The position numbers were made by a program, and so were the translations under genes. Below, piece by piece: positions 33,201 through 46,019 of a stretch of DNA of 64,000 nucleotides. This stretch comes from Burhinus oedicnemus. Taxonomy: Eukaryota > Chordata > Aves > Charadriiformes > Burhinidae. The stretch is taken from assembly GCA_008921705.1 (NCBI GenBank), contig VFFE01006974.1, positions 201,091-265,090 of the forward strand, in the 5' to 3' direction. Below the pieces are notes generated by a model. It did not search any database, was not told where the DNA came from, and saw only the letters and a program-made list of their open reading frames with translations. Each line of letters opens with the position of its first letter. The stretch's first letter is position 1.

Positions 33201-36200
33201 CCTCGTGTTTGGCAATGCAGGTCTTCTACAGCCATCGCTGTGGGACGATTTACCAGAGGAAGACTGGCTTGATGGCTCCCCTTTGCACTACCTGGTGCCT
33301 CCTGTGCTCCATGGCACGTGGTGGTGAAGCAGCCGCACACCCCCTCCCTGCGTGGACTGCAGCCCCCTGCAATGCTACGCCTGCGCAGGCTCTTGCTGCC
33401 CACGGGAGAGCTGCTCCTGCTTTCCTGACAGCTGTTTCCATAGGACCTGTGTAACTGCCCAGCATGTAAGCCCTGGGACGTGTCCATGGGTCTGGCACTG
33501 TGGATGGCACCAACACGATAGGACAGGCTCAGGTTACCAAAATCAAGAAGTGAGAGTAATCACGGTGCCTTCTTTTTTTCCCCTTGCTACCTGGAATAAT
33601 CAGCGATCAGATTGCTTCTTCAAAATGCAGCGCCGAGAAGTAATCTGTCAGAGCAATCATTTACTGTATCAGCTCTGGCCACCACAGCCCTTAGACGCAT
33701 TTATGTCCTTGCAATTCACTGCTGCCTGTCAGTTGTTCTGTTGGTGAGTCTGTAGAAAATCTGTATCAAACATGGTTAGGGGTTCTGACTTAAACGGAGA
33801 AAAGCATGAAAAATCAGAGTAAATCCATGTTGATACTCTGTTCTTTGTTGCGTAAGTTCAGGATGGACCCTTATCCAGCATTTTCACTCTTAACTCTCAG
33901 CATCCTGGCTCCAGTGAGCCTCCTCAGATCATGAATACTTCTGGACTGTGCATATTTCCATGTTAGTGGATCCATAGGCATATGATGAGCATGCCGGTGT
34001 AATTTGCATTTTAAAGCAGTCTTAAATAAGCTCTCGTCTGCAGCTGGCCTTTGAGAGGATCATGTTCCCTGGAGTTAGCCCAGGGCAATGTGCTGAAGAT
34101 CACACACAGCTTTTACTCTGTTCTTGCTCAAGCAAAACTGCTTTTAAGTTCTGGGGAGCAAAGTCAGTCTTGCTGAAGTTGGAAGCAAGCATGCCTTTGA
34201 CTTCAGTGGGACACAGATTTTGCCCAGCATTAATTTTTGCTTGTGAAAAGACTTGAGGAAAAAGTGGAGAAAGGCCTTCTAGACCAAACCTCCCAGGGGC
34301 TTACTAATCACTCCTTCCTGCAGAGGTTCACTGCCATGTGAGTACCCTGAAATATTTCCTTGAGTTAAGCAGGAGTTTTGCCTAGAGAAAATGACCTACA
34401 TACAAGGCAAGTGCCATGTAACACTTGCAGTTAATGTTTTATTTGTTGGTATAATAAAAGCATGTCAACAATTCAGTCTTGCCAAATTCCACTTGCCTAT
34501 TTGGCTGGGATACGTATTTTTTGCTGAGGAGGGAGTAAAATGATGTTCATTTGTTTCTTTACTACACTCCTGGCAAGGAAGAAGATTTTGTGCCTGAGCT
34601 GGTAAATTTTCAAGTGAATTTTTTAAGGTTGTTATTCTGAACCACTGCCCAAAAAAGTCCAAGGAAAAATAATCTGAGACTTTATATCAATTCATATAAC
34701 TGCTTTCACAAATGAAAATGTTGAGTCTTTCCTTAAATAGTCCAATAGTTTAACCTCTAGCACCGCTGTCTCTGCAGAACTCTTCTTCTCTGAAAGCTGC
34801 AAATGTAAACATTCCCTTTCCAACAGTGTCACCCACAAATAAATAACACAGATCTTCCTTGATGCACATTGTGTCGACCAAATAATTTCCGTCGTCTTAT
34901 GCTTGTTACTTTTTCATTTTTCCCAGAGGGATTTGCAATCATTACGAGTCACTTTCCATTTTGACTTGTAGCCTAAGCAATTGAACACGAGTGCAAGGCT
35001 TCAGTATGAGAACCGCTCACTGCAGTTCAGTGTGACCCCCGTTACTGAGCAGGTAAGGTCAGGCCTTGCGATTGTAATTTTTTGGGGGGGCTGATCCACC
35101 AGGCTGTTACACAGGCTGGAGAAGCATACCATGATGTTCATGTCACTGAAATTTTTATACCATCCCGTCACAGTAGCATCTAAACGCAGATGTGCACATC
35201 TCTACAAGGAAACACAGCTCAGAGACTGTCTGGAATAGATATGCCATGTATTATTAATTGCCCAATTGAAGTATCTATAGTAATATTTGTACTATGCCCT
35301 CTGCAGCTCTATTCTCCCCACCCTTTTAAAAACTTCATTTGAATGTTATTATTTATTTTAAGCTGCCTGGTGACTCCCAGGCTTGAGGAGCTTAATTCCT
35401 GCCATGGGCAGGGAAAGTTCGACACTTCTGTGCATGCAGTCCTTGCCCTTATGTGGGCTTATTCAGCAAAATGGCCGATGCGGGCAGAAGATGTGTAAAT
35501 CAGCGAGTGCTGCAAGAAGAGCACTTAATTGAAGCTTTATCAAGTGCCTGCAGAGCTGACCTCCGAGCAGTAGCTGAACCACAGTTGGGATGGGAGCGAG
35601 CCAGCAGCTTTCACTGATGACTAAGCCCGTGTGCTGGGAAAGGATTTGCTTATAAAACTTGCCTGCTTTACCCAGGGGTGGCAGAGCACTGCATAGCTAG
35701 GGGTGACTTAAATCATTCTGCTTAACTCACTCAAATTGTTCCTTTCAGCACAGATTCATAGCTCTAAGTACACTTTGATGACTCTATAGTTGTGTATGGG
35801 GGATTTAAGTTGAAGCCAGGCTGCTGACTGTCGGGGTCAGCGCGGGGCTAACAGCATGGGGGGAATGTCAGACTGTATGGTGACACGATGGCACATTCCG
35901 GCCTGTGAAGTTTTGTCTTGCTGGTCTGGCATTGGAAGAGTAGGTTTGGACTGTTCCTATCCCTTCTGCATGAGCACCTCCCTGCCCTCCATGTCTGCAA
36001 CTGCATATACAGAGACAGGCAAATATCGAATAGTTCCAGATATTTGCCTATTGAGAAAAAGATCCCACCGAACTACACAACCGTACTGAAGAAAATAAAG
36101 CCCTGAAGGTTGAAAGCAAAAGGAGAAAGAACTGTGTAGTATTTCACAAAGCTGAAAATGATGAGGGACCAAATTAATATGGAGATAAAATCTAAACAAT

Positions 36201-36559
36201 CTTAACAGGTAATTGAGAACTTACTGACAACATTTTACTGTGTCTGCGAAAACCCATGGTGCTATATATGAGAAAGAAGATCATATTGTTAAAAACTACA
36301 ATAACTTCACTATGCAGGGAAGTAAAAGTAGCAGGAAATAAAAATTGTGAATGTGCCTGTTCTTATATGCAGGAAGAAGAAAGGGCAACATACTGAAATA
36401 TCTGGAAATTAGAAACTAGGACTGGTAAAAACTAGATAGAAAAAGAAGTACAAGGAGGGAAAGCTATGTCTAGCTGAGTTAATACAGGAAACAAAGGGCC
36501 AAAACCTATTAAAAAGCAGAAACTTCAATTATTATTATATACTCTGCAATAGCAAAGCA
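27256..36559. other. Long intergenic stretch without recognised genes
   Basis: No confirmed exon or young mobile element. Two stretches flanked by good plus-strand splice signals (27361-27447 and 34972-35052) are listed as findings. A GC-richer patch at 32960-33490 is open in several frames on both strands at once (longest 163 codons), with no recognisable domain. The rest is AT-rich with short low-complexity runs. Confidence 0.5.
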
Positions 36560-37470
36560 TATTAATGATAGAAATGCTAACAATAGTATTCGTCTTCTGC
36601 CAAATGGAAATGATTAAAAAAATAAGTGGAAATCAAGGATATGTTTGATAATTATTTGTATTCTTCTTTTGGAAAAAAGCTAGATGAGTTATTCTTGCCA
36701 TATGATGACAACAAAATACTTTCTTCTCCAACAGTAACTTAGACTGCCAGAGCACAGTTAATAAAGTCAGTCATTTTAATTTAACAGATCTGAATAATTT
36801 GATACCAAGGATTTTAAAAGAGCTGGCTAAGGAAATTTCCAGACTTAATTCATATAAATGGTGATTTTCAGAATTTGTCAGGGTATTGGTGAAATATCAA
36901 AGATGTAGGAGAAAGCTGGTATTATTCAAACTCTTGAAAAATGTAAATATAGCAATACTGGGAAAAGTAATGTAGCAGCTAATGTAATTAATTAATAAAT
37001 TACTAAAGAATTAAATGCAGATATGCTAACTAATGCTAATCAACATGGATTTATAACAATAGATCTCACTAAACAAATTTTTGTTGATAAAGGTGCTAGT
37101 GTTGATTGAATATTCCTTCTCTTCTTTTAGCCACTTGACTCAGTATCAGATGACATTTTGATTAATAAGCTACAGAAACCAACATGATGCACATTAAATG
37201 GATTAAAAAGCTGGCTAAATTATAGAGCTTAAAGTGAAATTTTCTGTAGACATAAAACAGATTTCACAGGGTGTTACAGGTAACAGCTTTTTGCTTTAGG
37301 GTAGTTACCATTTTTATTACAGAACTAGAAAAAAACCATGGCAAAGTGATCCATAAAGTATACTAATAATAGTTTGGGGAGTGATAATTAGTAATGACAA
37401 CTGGGTAACTCTGTGGAAATGGTTTGGATCTCTTTGTAAAGTGGACAGAAACAATGTGTACTTTAGGTAT
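36560..37470 (+). mobile_element. Ancient CR1-type LINE, reverse-transcriptase remnant
   Basis: The plus strand can be read as a decayed reverse transcriptase in order: LIPRILKELAKEIS near 36797-36838; NANQHGFI then LTKQ near 37035-37074 (the conserved 'nQHGF' block); VDKGASVD at about 37083; PLDSVSDDILINKLQKP near 37132-37180 (degenerate motif A region); and an LNGLKSWL-like piece at about 37195. Stops and frameshifts are frequent. Similar in age to the 24880-27255 remnant and far older than the young CR1 copies in the window. Confidence 0.7.
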
Positions 37471-40400
37471 GTGCATTTGGGATGGTGAGACGGCATATAG
37501 ATACAGTTGACGTATCCTAGCATCTGTACTGGAAGGAAGTGATGTACCTTAGCTGTGCCTCAGATGACGTCTTGGGATACAGTTGGCCCAGACATCATCC
37601 CTGCATAGCACTCCACTGGGCAACAAAGGCTTCATAAGGCAAATAATATTGGTTTTGCACTGATGTAAGTTTTGTGGCTTGTCTGTTTTTCGCACTCACT
37701 CACGGGGTTGAGGTAGCAGAGAGGGTTCAGGACAGAAGTGATGGTGCTGTTGAGGAGGGCACGCTCTGTAATGCAAGGCTTGAGGAGCTCAGTCAGCCAA
37801 GCGTAACAAAGACAACATTGAGGGGTGGCTTTATCACAGGCTATAAAACCTTCATATGGAAAGGCAACCTGCTCAGAGAGGACTCGGTATCTAGCAGGCA
37901 GATACTGGGTTCAACACGAGTGGAAGGCTGGGGTTAAGCCAGCTGAATTCAAACGAGATATAAGGCCAAACATTTCAGCGGGGAAGGCATTAACCCCGCG
38001 AACAGCTTGCTCTCAGAGGTAGCAAATTCTCCATTGAAAACACTTTGAATACTTAGATTATATCTTCCAAACAGAAATGAATTCAGGACAGTCCCATGGC
38101 CTGTACTCTACTGGATATCTGATTGAGTAATCACAGAGCTGCCTTCTGGGCTCATAATTTGTGATTTAACATTACACAGAAGTTGTGGCACTGCCAAACA
38201 AGTGCCTGACACCAAGAGTTCAGATTTTATGTGTCAGCCAAGGGGTTTTCTGACTTTCCTGAACGTAGATCAAAACTTGTAGTATTTTATGTGTGTCAGT
38301 ATGCAGAGCCATAAACGCATCCACTTCAAAGCACGCATCCTCGCCACACGTTGGGTAACTGGGTGGATCTGGTGGTGTAGTGATGGAATAACCTAGGAGC
38401 GCTCTTAATTCAGGGCCATATTCTGCTGTTGCTCCGAGATCAAGCCAAGAGGATTTTATCAACTTCAGCAGCATTTTACTGTAGCGTAACTCAGAGCTGA
38501 GTTTACCCTGGCAGGTCAGCACTGTCAGTTGTCCCACAAGAAGGGATGTGGTGGATGATGACAGGAGCAGGCAATAAAGAGAAGGAGAAAATATATGGGA
38601 AAGACAGCGAGGAAGGACAGATGGAGGAAAACCGTCAGGAGCATGATGGAGGCTAGAAAGCAGAAAAATGGGAAAGCTGCATTTTAAGCCATATTTTGTG
38701 TACATAAGAAAAAAAGGGGGGAGAAATATTGCACAAAAGGAGACTCAGGAGGGGGAAACTAGAAGAGAAAGAGCATGTAAATAAAGGGAGGGGAGAGAGA
38801 AAAGGAGAGGAAACAGAAACATGTTTGTTAGTCTTCATGACCTTCCGTTACACTTACTGAATTATTTATTCTGATATTTGCTGTTATCTTCCTGCCAGCC
38901 ATTTAGTGTCACAATATAAATAAGAGCAGAACCCCGTTACTGCAGTTCCTGGAGGGATTTTGATGTTGAACGGCAATGGTACACCTCCCCCCACCACCCT
39001 GCCATTAGGCGATTATGAATTATATGCCGAGTGCCTCTAATAACTAAAGGGAAAGGGCTGCTCAGCACATTTGGAATGTAAATCTCATTTTTTTCTCTTT
39101 TGTAGGTCATGAAATGCAGCCCTCCTCTAAACCCCTGTGCTCAGATCACAAGCTCCCGCTGCACACAAATTCCTCTGCCTATCCTCTGCAAGGGTGACAT
39201 TTCACCCAACGCTGAACCCCTCAGCATCCTGCAGGCTTGAGATAAGACTGTTATTATTATTATTTTAAACACAGACATGCTGCATCATGTCACTTAAAAA
39301 TTCCTACGTAGATATTATACCATATGGGAAAGCAGGCTATTGAAAAAACAGAGATCGATGCGGTATTTCAAGAAGTTAATTTATGTTTTTCCCTAGCCTG
39401 CAGATAGCCACAGGATGCAATTTTCAGGGAATCAGCACTTACTAGCCAAAACTTCAGAGGTGTTCACTGCCCAGCCCCTCTCAAGTAACCTATATAACTG
39501 CATTTTCAGAACAAGCTCTTTTGGGCTCCATGTTTAGTTCCTGAGCTCCTGCATCTCCTGCCCTTGGCACCTCCTTTGCAGAAGCAGGTCTGGGCTATTG
39601 CAGGAGGAGCCAGTGGCCTCTGGAGAAGTTAGCATTGTGGCTGTGCTCTGCAAGAAGTGAAAGGAAGGGAAGAATCCCTTCGTTTTAAAACACAGATAAG
39701 CTGAACTCTTTCCTTTATAATTGGGGGCGTTCAGTTATAGTTCAGGTCACGGTTTTTGTTTCTTAGTACACTGATATTATGGGACATGCGGTTCAGACCT
39801 CGTTTCATTTTGGAAGAGTAAGCTAGGTATGTAAACAGTTAAAAGGAGCAGAGGCAGGTAAAAGGGAAAAAGAAGTTAAAATTACTTGGTGTTTGTTTTG
39901 CTTTTGGGATAGGCAGTTTTTGTCTCTGGGGAGAAAGTAACTTTTTACACCACTTAAATCTCTCTTAAACCCCTAAGATAGAGCTCTGTGAGTGACATGG
40001 TGCTGAGGCCTTGGTGCTGGCCGATTTCACCTTATCATATTTGCTCAGAATATTTCCAGCCCAGCAGAATCACATTGCTGACAGCCACATACAAGCTCCA
40101 AGATATTTCCTTCCTTGCAAATTAAGTTTTCTCGGCAAGCCACCCTGCTACTTCAGTTGTCACCACTGGAGAATGGGTGTCCTAAGGGACTCAGAATGGA
40201 CTATGCAGTCTCTTACCCATGGGCTTTAATTTGACCTTGCTCGCATCACTAGTGACCAAAAGTTATTACCATAAGTGGCTTACGTGAAATGTATTGGTCT
40301 CAGTCAATTATTAGCAGACAGTTGTCTGCATTACCAAACCACCATCACAAATGGTGCTTTTTTGGGAAGTCTTAAGCAGAGCCGGGGTCAGTATGGCTGG

Positions 40401-43400
40401 ACTGAAACCTCAGCAAAAGTGCAAGGAGAGCAGGCTTTAAGTTTTGTGCTTATTCACTTTCAAGAGAATGAAAATAATGCAAGCTGTAAAATAGCTGTAA
40501 AAGATATTTCAGGCCTGCATAAATTAGAGCAGTCTCTGGGGATGCTCTGACTTACGCATGGGACGGTCTCTCTCTCCAGACAGCCTCCATCTTCAGGAGA
40601 CACACAGGTGGCATAAAGCCTTTCTGGCAACCTCTGCCCCTGTCTCTGCTGAGGCAGAGCAGAGACTGCAAGCCCAGGCTGTGCTCAACACATCGTTTTT
40701 ACCTCGTGTGCTGATGTGCCAACATGCTCAGCCTTGGTCTATGCAGGGTATCACACTGTTGACAAACAGGGACACTGTCTGCCAGGTCTTTCCAAGCCAT
40801 AGAGCACCATCAGACGTGATACCACTACCCGGAGGTACTTGGCTTCGTTGGGGTACAGATGGGGTGAGATGCAGAGCCAGAGCCATGGCCCAGGAGGAGG
40901 GAGAACAGTTGGGCCGTTTTGCTTGAAGGTACAGGCAGCAGATTTCCAAGCTGGGGAAGGCTTGCAAGAACTGATCTGGAAAGTCAAAATAGCGCATTTT
41001 TCTCAGAACCAAAACACCAAAATTAGACATTCAGATTGAATCAGCTGAAAGCCGCTGTTTTATTAACTGAGATATTTCATTTTGATTTTGCTTTATTTAT
41101 TCATTTATCTTGGTAAGCATGTGTTGTCTACTGCCTGCTGCTAAATCCCCAGAGTCTCCTCTTCCACCACTCTCCTCTCCCCAAGCCCTGACAGTTGTAC
41201 TGTGCTGGAAATGTCTCCGCACAGCTATAGGAAAACAGCAGTAGAAAGTGCCTTCTTGGAGCCTGACCCTTTGCCGTTACTTAATCATGTCTTTATAGCT
41301 CTCCTTACAGTGGGGGAAAGTTTTACTCCCTGCTTGCACCCTGGTTGCTTCTGCAGCTGTGCGTAGACCTGCGGTCATGGGTACGAATTGGATGCTGCTG
41401 TCTGGTCACCCCTGTAGAAATGCCCCTGCCCAGCACCCTGCATGCTCTTCACTGGGGTGATTTGGGGTGCAAAATGCCTCGCACGGCTCCTTGTGCAGGA
41501 ATGCCGAGCAGAGGCCAATGGGGCTCTGCTGCTCTTACTAACTGGGTTTTCAGAGTGAGCCTGTCTTTGTTGTAGCTGAACATGGGTTGTGTGGAGGTGC
41601 ATGGTAATGCAGCAAGGGAGGTGGTGTGGAGGTAGTGAGGCTTACTGAAAGCGATTCTCCAAAAGGAGCGGAAAACACAGGCAGGAGTATCTTGATGGAC
41701 CTCAGTGGAGTTGCAGCATGGCATAGGTATACTGGGGAAAGCCTGCAGGAGCCGCAGCCCTCCGTTAGCATCTGCTGACGCGTGGCCCACGTGGTGCTGG
41801 CACGAGGTGCCAGGTGGGAACCCTTGAGGTGCAGCTCATCCCGGCAGCCGGGGCTTGGGAAAGCTGAAGCAATCAGTGCTTTCAGTAAATGAGAAGGGCA
41901 CAACAAAACTGCAGGAGTACAGGTTGCCGGCGACAGTGCTGCCAGCTTATGGTAAGCTCTGCTGATGGGGAAAATATGCAGCTTCCACCTTCCAGAAAGC
42001 AGAATCGAAAATAAAACAAATCCAGCTCAAAAGCATTAAAATTGAGCTTCAGCATGAGATTTCTACCAAGGGTCCCAGCAGAAGGCCTAGTCCCCAGTTA
42101 AGGACTGTGTGTCTAATTTTGGGTTGACTAATGTGGTAAGAAAAAAAGACTGCCTCAAAGCATAAAATCTAAACAGCGAAAAAATTATTGAGATATTCTG
42201 CTTTCCTTATTTTGCAGGGAAACTCAGGGTGCCTTGTCCACAATTGCACAAAAATCTGAGCTATAGCTGGAAATGTGTCCAAATATCTTGACTCCTAGTA
42301 TTATGCCTTAGCTATAAAAGCATCCTTCCTTCCTAAATAGCTCAAGTAAAGGTCTACCCAGGGAACAAAGAGAAACGTAGACTCTTGTCTCCAGTATTAT
42401 AAATCTGAATAAAGCCTCAGGTCAATGTAATCAGACATATGGAAAAAAGAAAGATGACGTCTCTATGATGTGGTTGAATTACTGGCATTGCAGAGATGGT
42501 CACGTATTTTTTTCATAAAAGGTAAGCTTATCAATTTGAGGGGCAATCAAAGAATCTGGTGAATTTTTGTTGAATACAGTGACAAAATAGTCACTATAGT
42601 GTTAGAAGGTAAGGAAGGTTCGAGGGAAACAAAGGGGTGAAAAAGTAATTTTTTTTCAGCATGAAAAATATCTTTGGGGAAATTATGACAATTTTTAGTA
42701 TTCTTAAAATAGACTTTCATTTTTTAGGGATATTTCTCAAGGAAAATTGATCCAGCTAAAAATATTAAAAATCAGAGCATTTCATTATGGTTTGACCGAA
42801 ACATTCTGGGTTGACCTAAAATGAAATTTTTTGTCTTAACATTTAACTGAAAAGCTTTAAAAATTTTATTTGGCTTGATTCAAATTTAATTTTCCCTGAT
42901 TTTTCCATTTAGCCAACTGTATCTGATGGATCATTCTTTACTAAAACAGCATCTTTACTTTTGCTAGCTTGATCTTGCACACTTAATTTGACATTAAATA
43001 TCTTTTTGGTTGTCAGTTTCTAGTTTATATTTTTGAATACGAAAAAGGCAAGAATAATTTGAAACTTAAATGCATTAAATTTTCATAATGTGTAACTTTA
43101 TTATGGGTCTGTAAATATTTCATCCCACTTTGGTTCCTCTAAAACATCCTCCAGCCCATTGACTATAGCAGTGGGTCAGGTAAACATTTTGACCTCTATC
43201 TACCCAACTTAAAAACCCTATAAATAACTTCTATTGGTTTCTGTTGTCTGCAGCTATACGTAGTGTCACAGCTAAGAATGTCATTGCACAAACCTAACAA
43301 TTATATTTTCCTTTTTTTTCTTTTGCTTTCTTTTTCTTCTTACATAGTTTATAAAGTGCAAAGACAAGAAAAGTAAAAAGTAAGGTCTTCATGCAAATAA

Positions 43401-44671
43401 AGCTAAAATCCTGCTGCAGACAGAAAAGTGACTTTGGAGAAAAATGACATCAGTAGGCTCCGTTATTTATTCTCTTCAGTGGCATCCAGATCAAATTTAC
43501 TTGGTTTTCAAGGTGATGTTTCTAACCAGCCAGCCCTTAAACTCAAATTGGGATCTGAAAGTCAAGCTGTGTCCTTTTTGACTCATGCATAATCATCCTT
43601 AATAAAGTTTCTACAGACAGGATTTAGCTGTCAAGTTGCTGTTTATCATACACAAGACAAAAAAGATTAATCCAAGCCACTCATCCATAGCTAGGCTGAC
43701 TCTTCATCATTAATTGGTTAAATGCATGCTATCTGTAAAGCAAGCCAGAACAGGATGATATAAAGAGCAGATCTCCTAAGATGGAGTTGTTTTTATGTAG
43801 TACTTTCCCCCACCACAAATGCTTTTCACTTTAGACAAATATTTCCCAGACAAACCCAGTGGTGGACCCTTGTGATACTAAGCCTGGGAGAAATCCCTTT
43901 TGTCTTGCTTTCCCCCACCTTTGTGCCTGTCTGCTAGCTTCCAAAGCAAAATGGGTTTGTGGGATCAAGGGCCGGGGGTGGGGTGGGGCGGCGCACGAGA
44001 GGAGAGTATGTGGGACTCTGCTCTGCAAAGTGATCAGCTGGCCAATGGAAGATGCAGTCAGATTTTGGGGTTTCTAGCCCCGAAGCTTTCCCTGTTGAGC
44101 ATGGGTACCGCATGGGGTTTGGCACACGACACTGAACACCCTCCTGAGCTCCTTGACATGTGCATTTTTGTATTTAATGTACGTCTGTGGCAGCCTGACA
44201 CGGGCTGTGACAGAAACCGCCAGCGATCTGTGCAGCAAGCTGCCATCTTCCATCTCTTCAGGGTGAGGTAAGGACGCAGTTTGAGCTTGCTTTGAGATCT
44301 CACCTCTTTTTAATGAGTGTTAAGTCTTGTCTTAAATGTTATTTTAATCCACTTGTCACATACTTAGCATGCTGAGCAGTCAGGCGAGGAGGAGGGAACG
44401 AGGCTGACGCAGGGTAAGCGGGATATCTCTCTTCTTGGGAGGGCTCTGGTCCTTTGCCTTAACCATACCTACCTTCTTCACTTTCTGAGGATGAATGTTA
44501 AAGGGAAGAGTGAATGTCACCTGGCTTTTATCCTGTCACCAGGGTAACGGTAAGAAACTGGAGGAAGTGTATTCTTCAGTTTGAAGGAGAAGTGATCCCC
44601 ATTAAGTAGAGAGAGGAGCAGATCATGCTTACAGGAAGTACTGCTTTGCAACTAGCCCACTAGAGCAGGAC
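37471..44671. other. Intergenic DNA without recognised genes
   Basis: Contains a purine-rich stretch at about 38690-38820, whose minus-strand open frame (38220-38705) is partly a composition shadow. A splice-acceptor-like site followed by a 43-codon open stretch lies at 39106, a GC-richer patch open in many frames at 40550-41900, very AT-rich DNA at 42100-43450, and a G-quadruplex motif at 43969-43988. Confidence 0.5.
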
Positions 44672-44832
44672 AGTAGTGGCTGGTCTCTATTCCCTGATCT
44701 GTTGCTGGACCACCGTAGGAAGCAGCTTCACCCCCCTGAGCCTCAGCCTGTTATGGGCGATGGAGATACTTCCTTTGCACAGCACTTTGGAATCTGTTAG
44801 TAGACTGCAGTATTAAAGGAAGGAGTATTACT
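44672..44832 (+). mobile_element. MIR-like SINE remnant
   Basis: CCCTGATCTGTTGCTGGACC, CAGCTTCACCCCCCTGAGCC and TCAGCCTG, then GGCGATGGAGATACTTCCTT and CAGCACTTTGGAATCTGTTA follow the MIR core-and-tail order. The tail is AGTATTAAAGGAAGGAGTAT, close to the usual end with repeated TATTA. Diverged; ends approximate. Confidence 0.6.
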
Positions 44833-46019
44833 GTCACAACGCTATTAGAGTTACACAGTTTCTCTCTGGAGAAAGATGAGATTTTATTGGTTTCTCAAAC
44901 AGACGTGTAGCTGGGTTTTATCTCAGTAGAAATGGCTGTTGGCTATTACCTTCAAACACCTACTCACCTACTAGCCGCTCAGTCTGGGGCTCTTCTGTGT
45001 TGCATCAGTAATGTTTGAAATGCAGAGGGTGTCCCTTTGGAAGCTGCCAGGGCTTCCTTTGGATCATGCTCATGAGCGACGTGAGATCATGCTCCTAATG
45101 GCCTGACGCAGTCCGCTGCCCTGCGGCGTGACAGTCTGGGGCTGAGCAGCCTTTCTTCTCTGCCTCCATACTGCTATTCTTACTGCTTCTTTGATCCTGC
45201 TCTTCTCTGCTCCCTTCCTTTCTGTCCCTTTCCCTAGTCCCATTTTGTTATTATTATGCTTGTCCTTTTAAGTTAGCCTGTTATTTAGACCAGCCTTCAT
45301 CCCCTGCCCATTTTTGCATTGACCCCATGACTTCCCATGCAAATTGTACAGTGTAACTCACAAGGTTCCCTGTCTTTGAAGAGCCAGAGATGGCCAGCAT
45401 GTGGCAGTCCTGGCCTCCCACAGCAGGAACACACAGGTCACTGGTTTCTCAGGGGGCCTTGGGACAGTCAGTGCGCAGCAGTCAGTCCAGGGTTAGAGAG
45501 GAGGCTTACACCTTACCAACAAGGCAAGGTTGGGAGGCTTTTAAACAGGGCTGGGGGGATCCTTTGTCCCGTGTATGAGTCGGGTGACCTTTGAGTCCCC
45601 CACTCCAGTACTGTTTCCTCACTGTCATCTGAATCCGTCCATCCGTCAGCAAGACTTTGTGCCTCCTCATGATCCTGTGACTGGAGGCTCAGCAGCTTCC
45701 TTCACCATCAGAATGCAGCTATACACAATCCGAGGCTATATAGGTTGTGTATAGAGATGGATGCTGCTCCACAGTGGTCTCAGGACTGTGTGATTGTGGG
45801 ATTTGCTGGTCCTTTGCTGTCCCAGGAGTAATCTCTGTGCACACAGAATCTAAACAAGGATTTAGCCAAACCTTTGCCTTTAATTTGGTGGCAAAATGCC
45901 ATGGAGACTTTGGAAAACATGTTGAAGCCTTCTTTTCTGATTATTATAGCGTATTCTGATGCTCCTCCTGTTGCGACTTTCTGAGCCTGTGAGCTCTGTA
46001 TCTGTCTACTAGTGGAAAA
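44833..46019. other. Intergenic DNA, no gene recognised
   Basis: Holds a 12-bp-arm hairpin at 45719-45754 (see findings). No exon or repeat family recognised. Confidence 0.55.

Noticed and set aside
32963..33454. 163-codon plus-strand open frame, with a Cys-rich overlapping frame at 33352-33747
   Set aside because: The patch is open in several frames on both strands, lacks a recognisable domain and is simply GC-richer and stop-poor. No splice or promoter support.
38220..38705. 161-codon minus-strand open frame
   Set aside because: Its N-terminal part is a shadow of a purine-rich stretch on the other strand; no domain recognised.
40558..41039. Overlapping open frames of 122, 100, 78 and 66 codons on both strands
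   Set aside because: Simultaneous openness in opposed frames of a GC-richer patch; no conserved motif.
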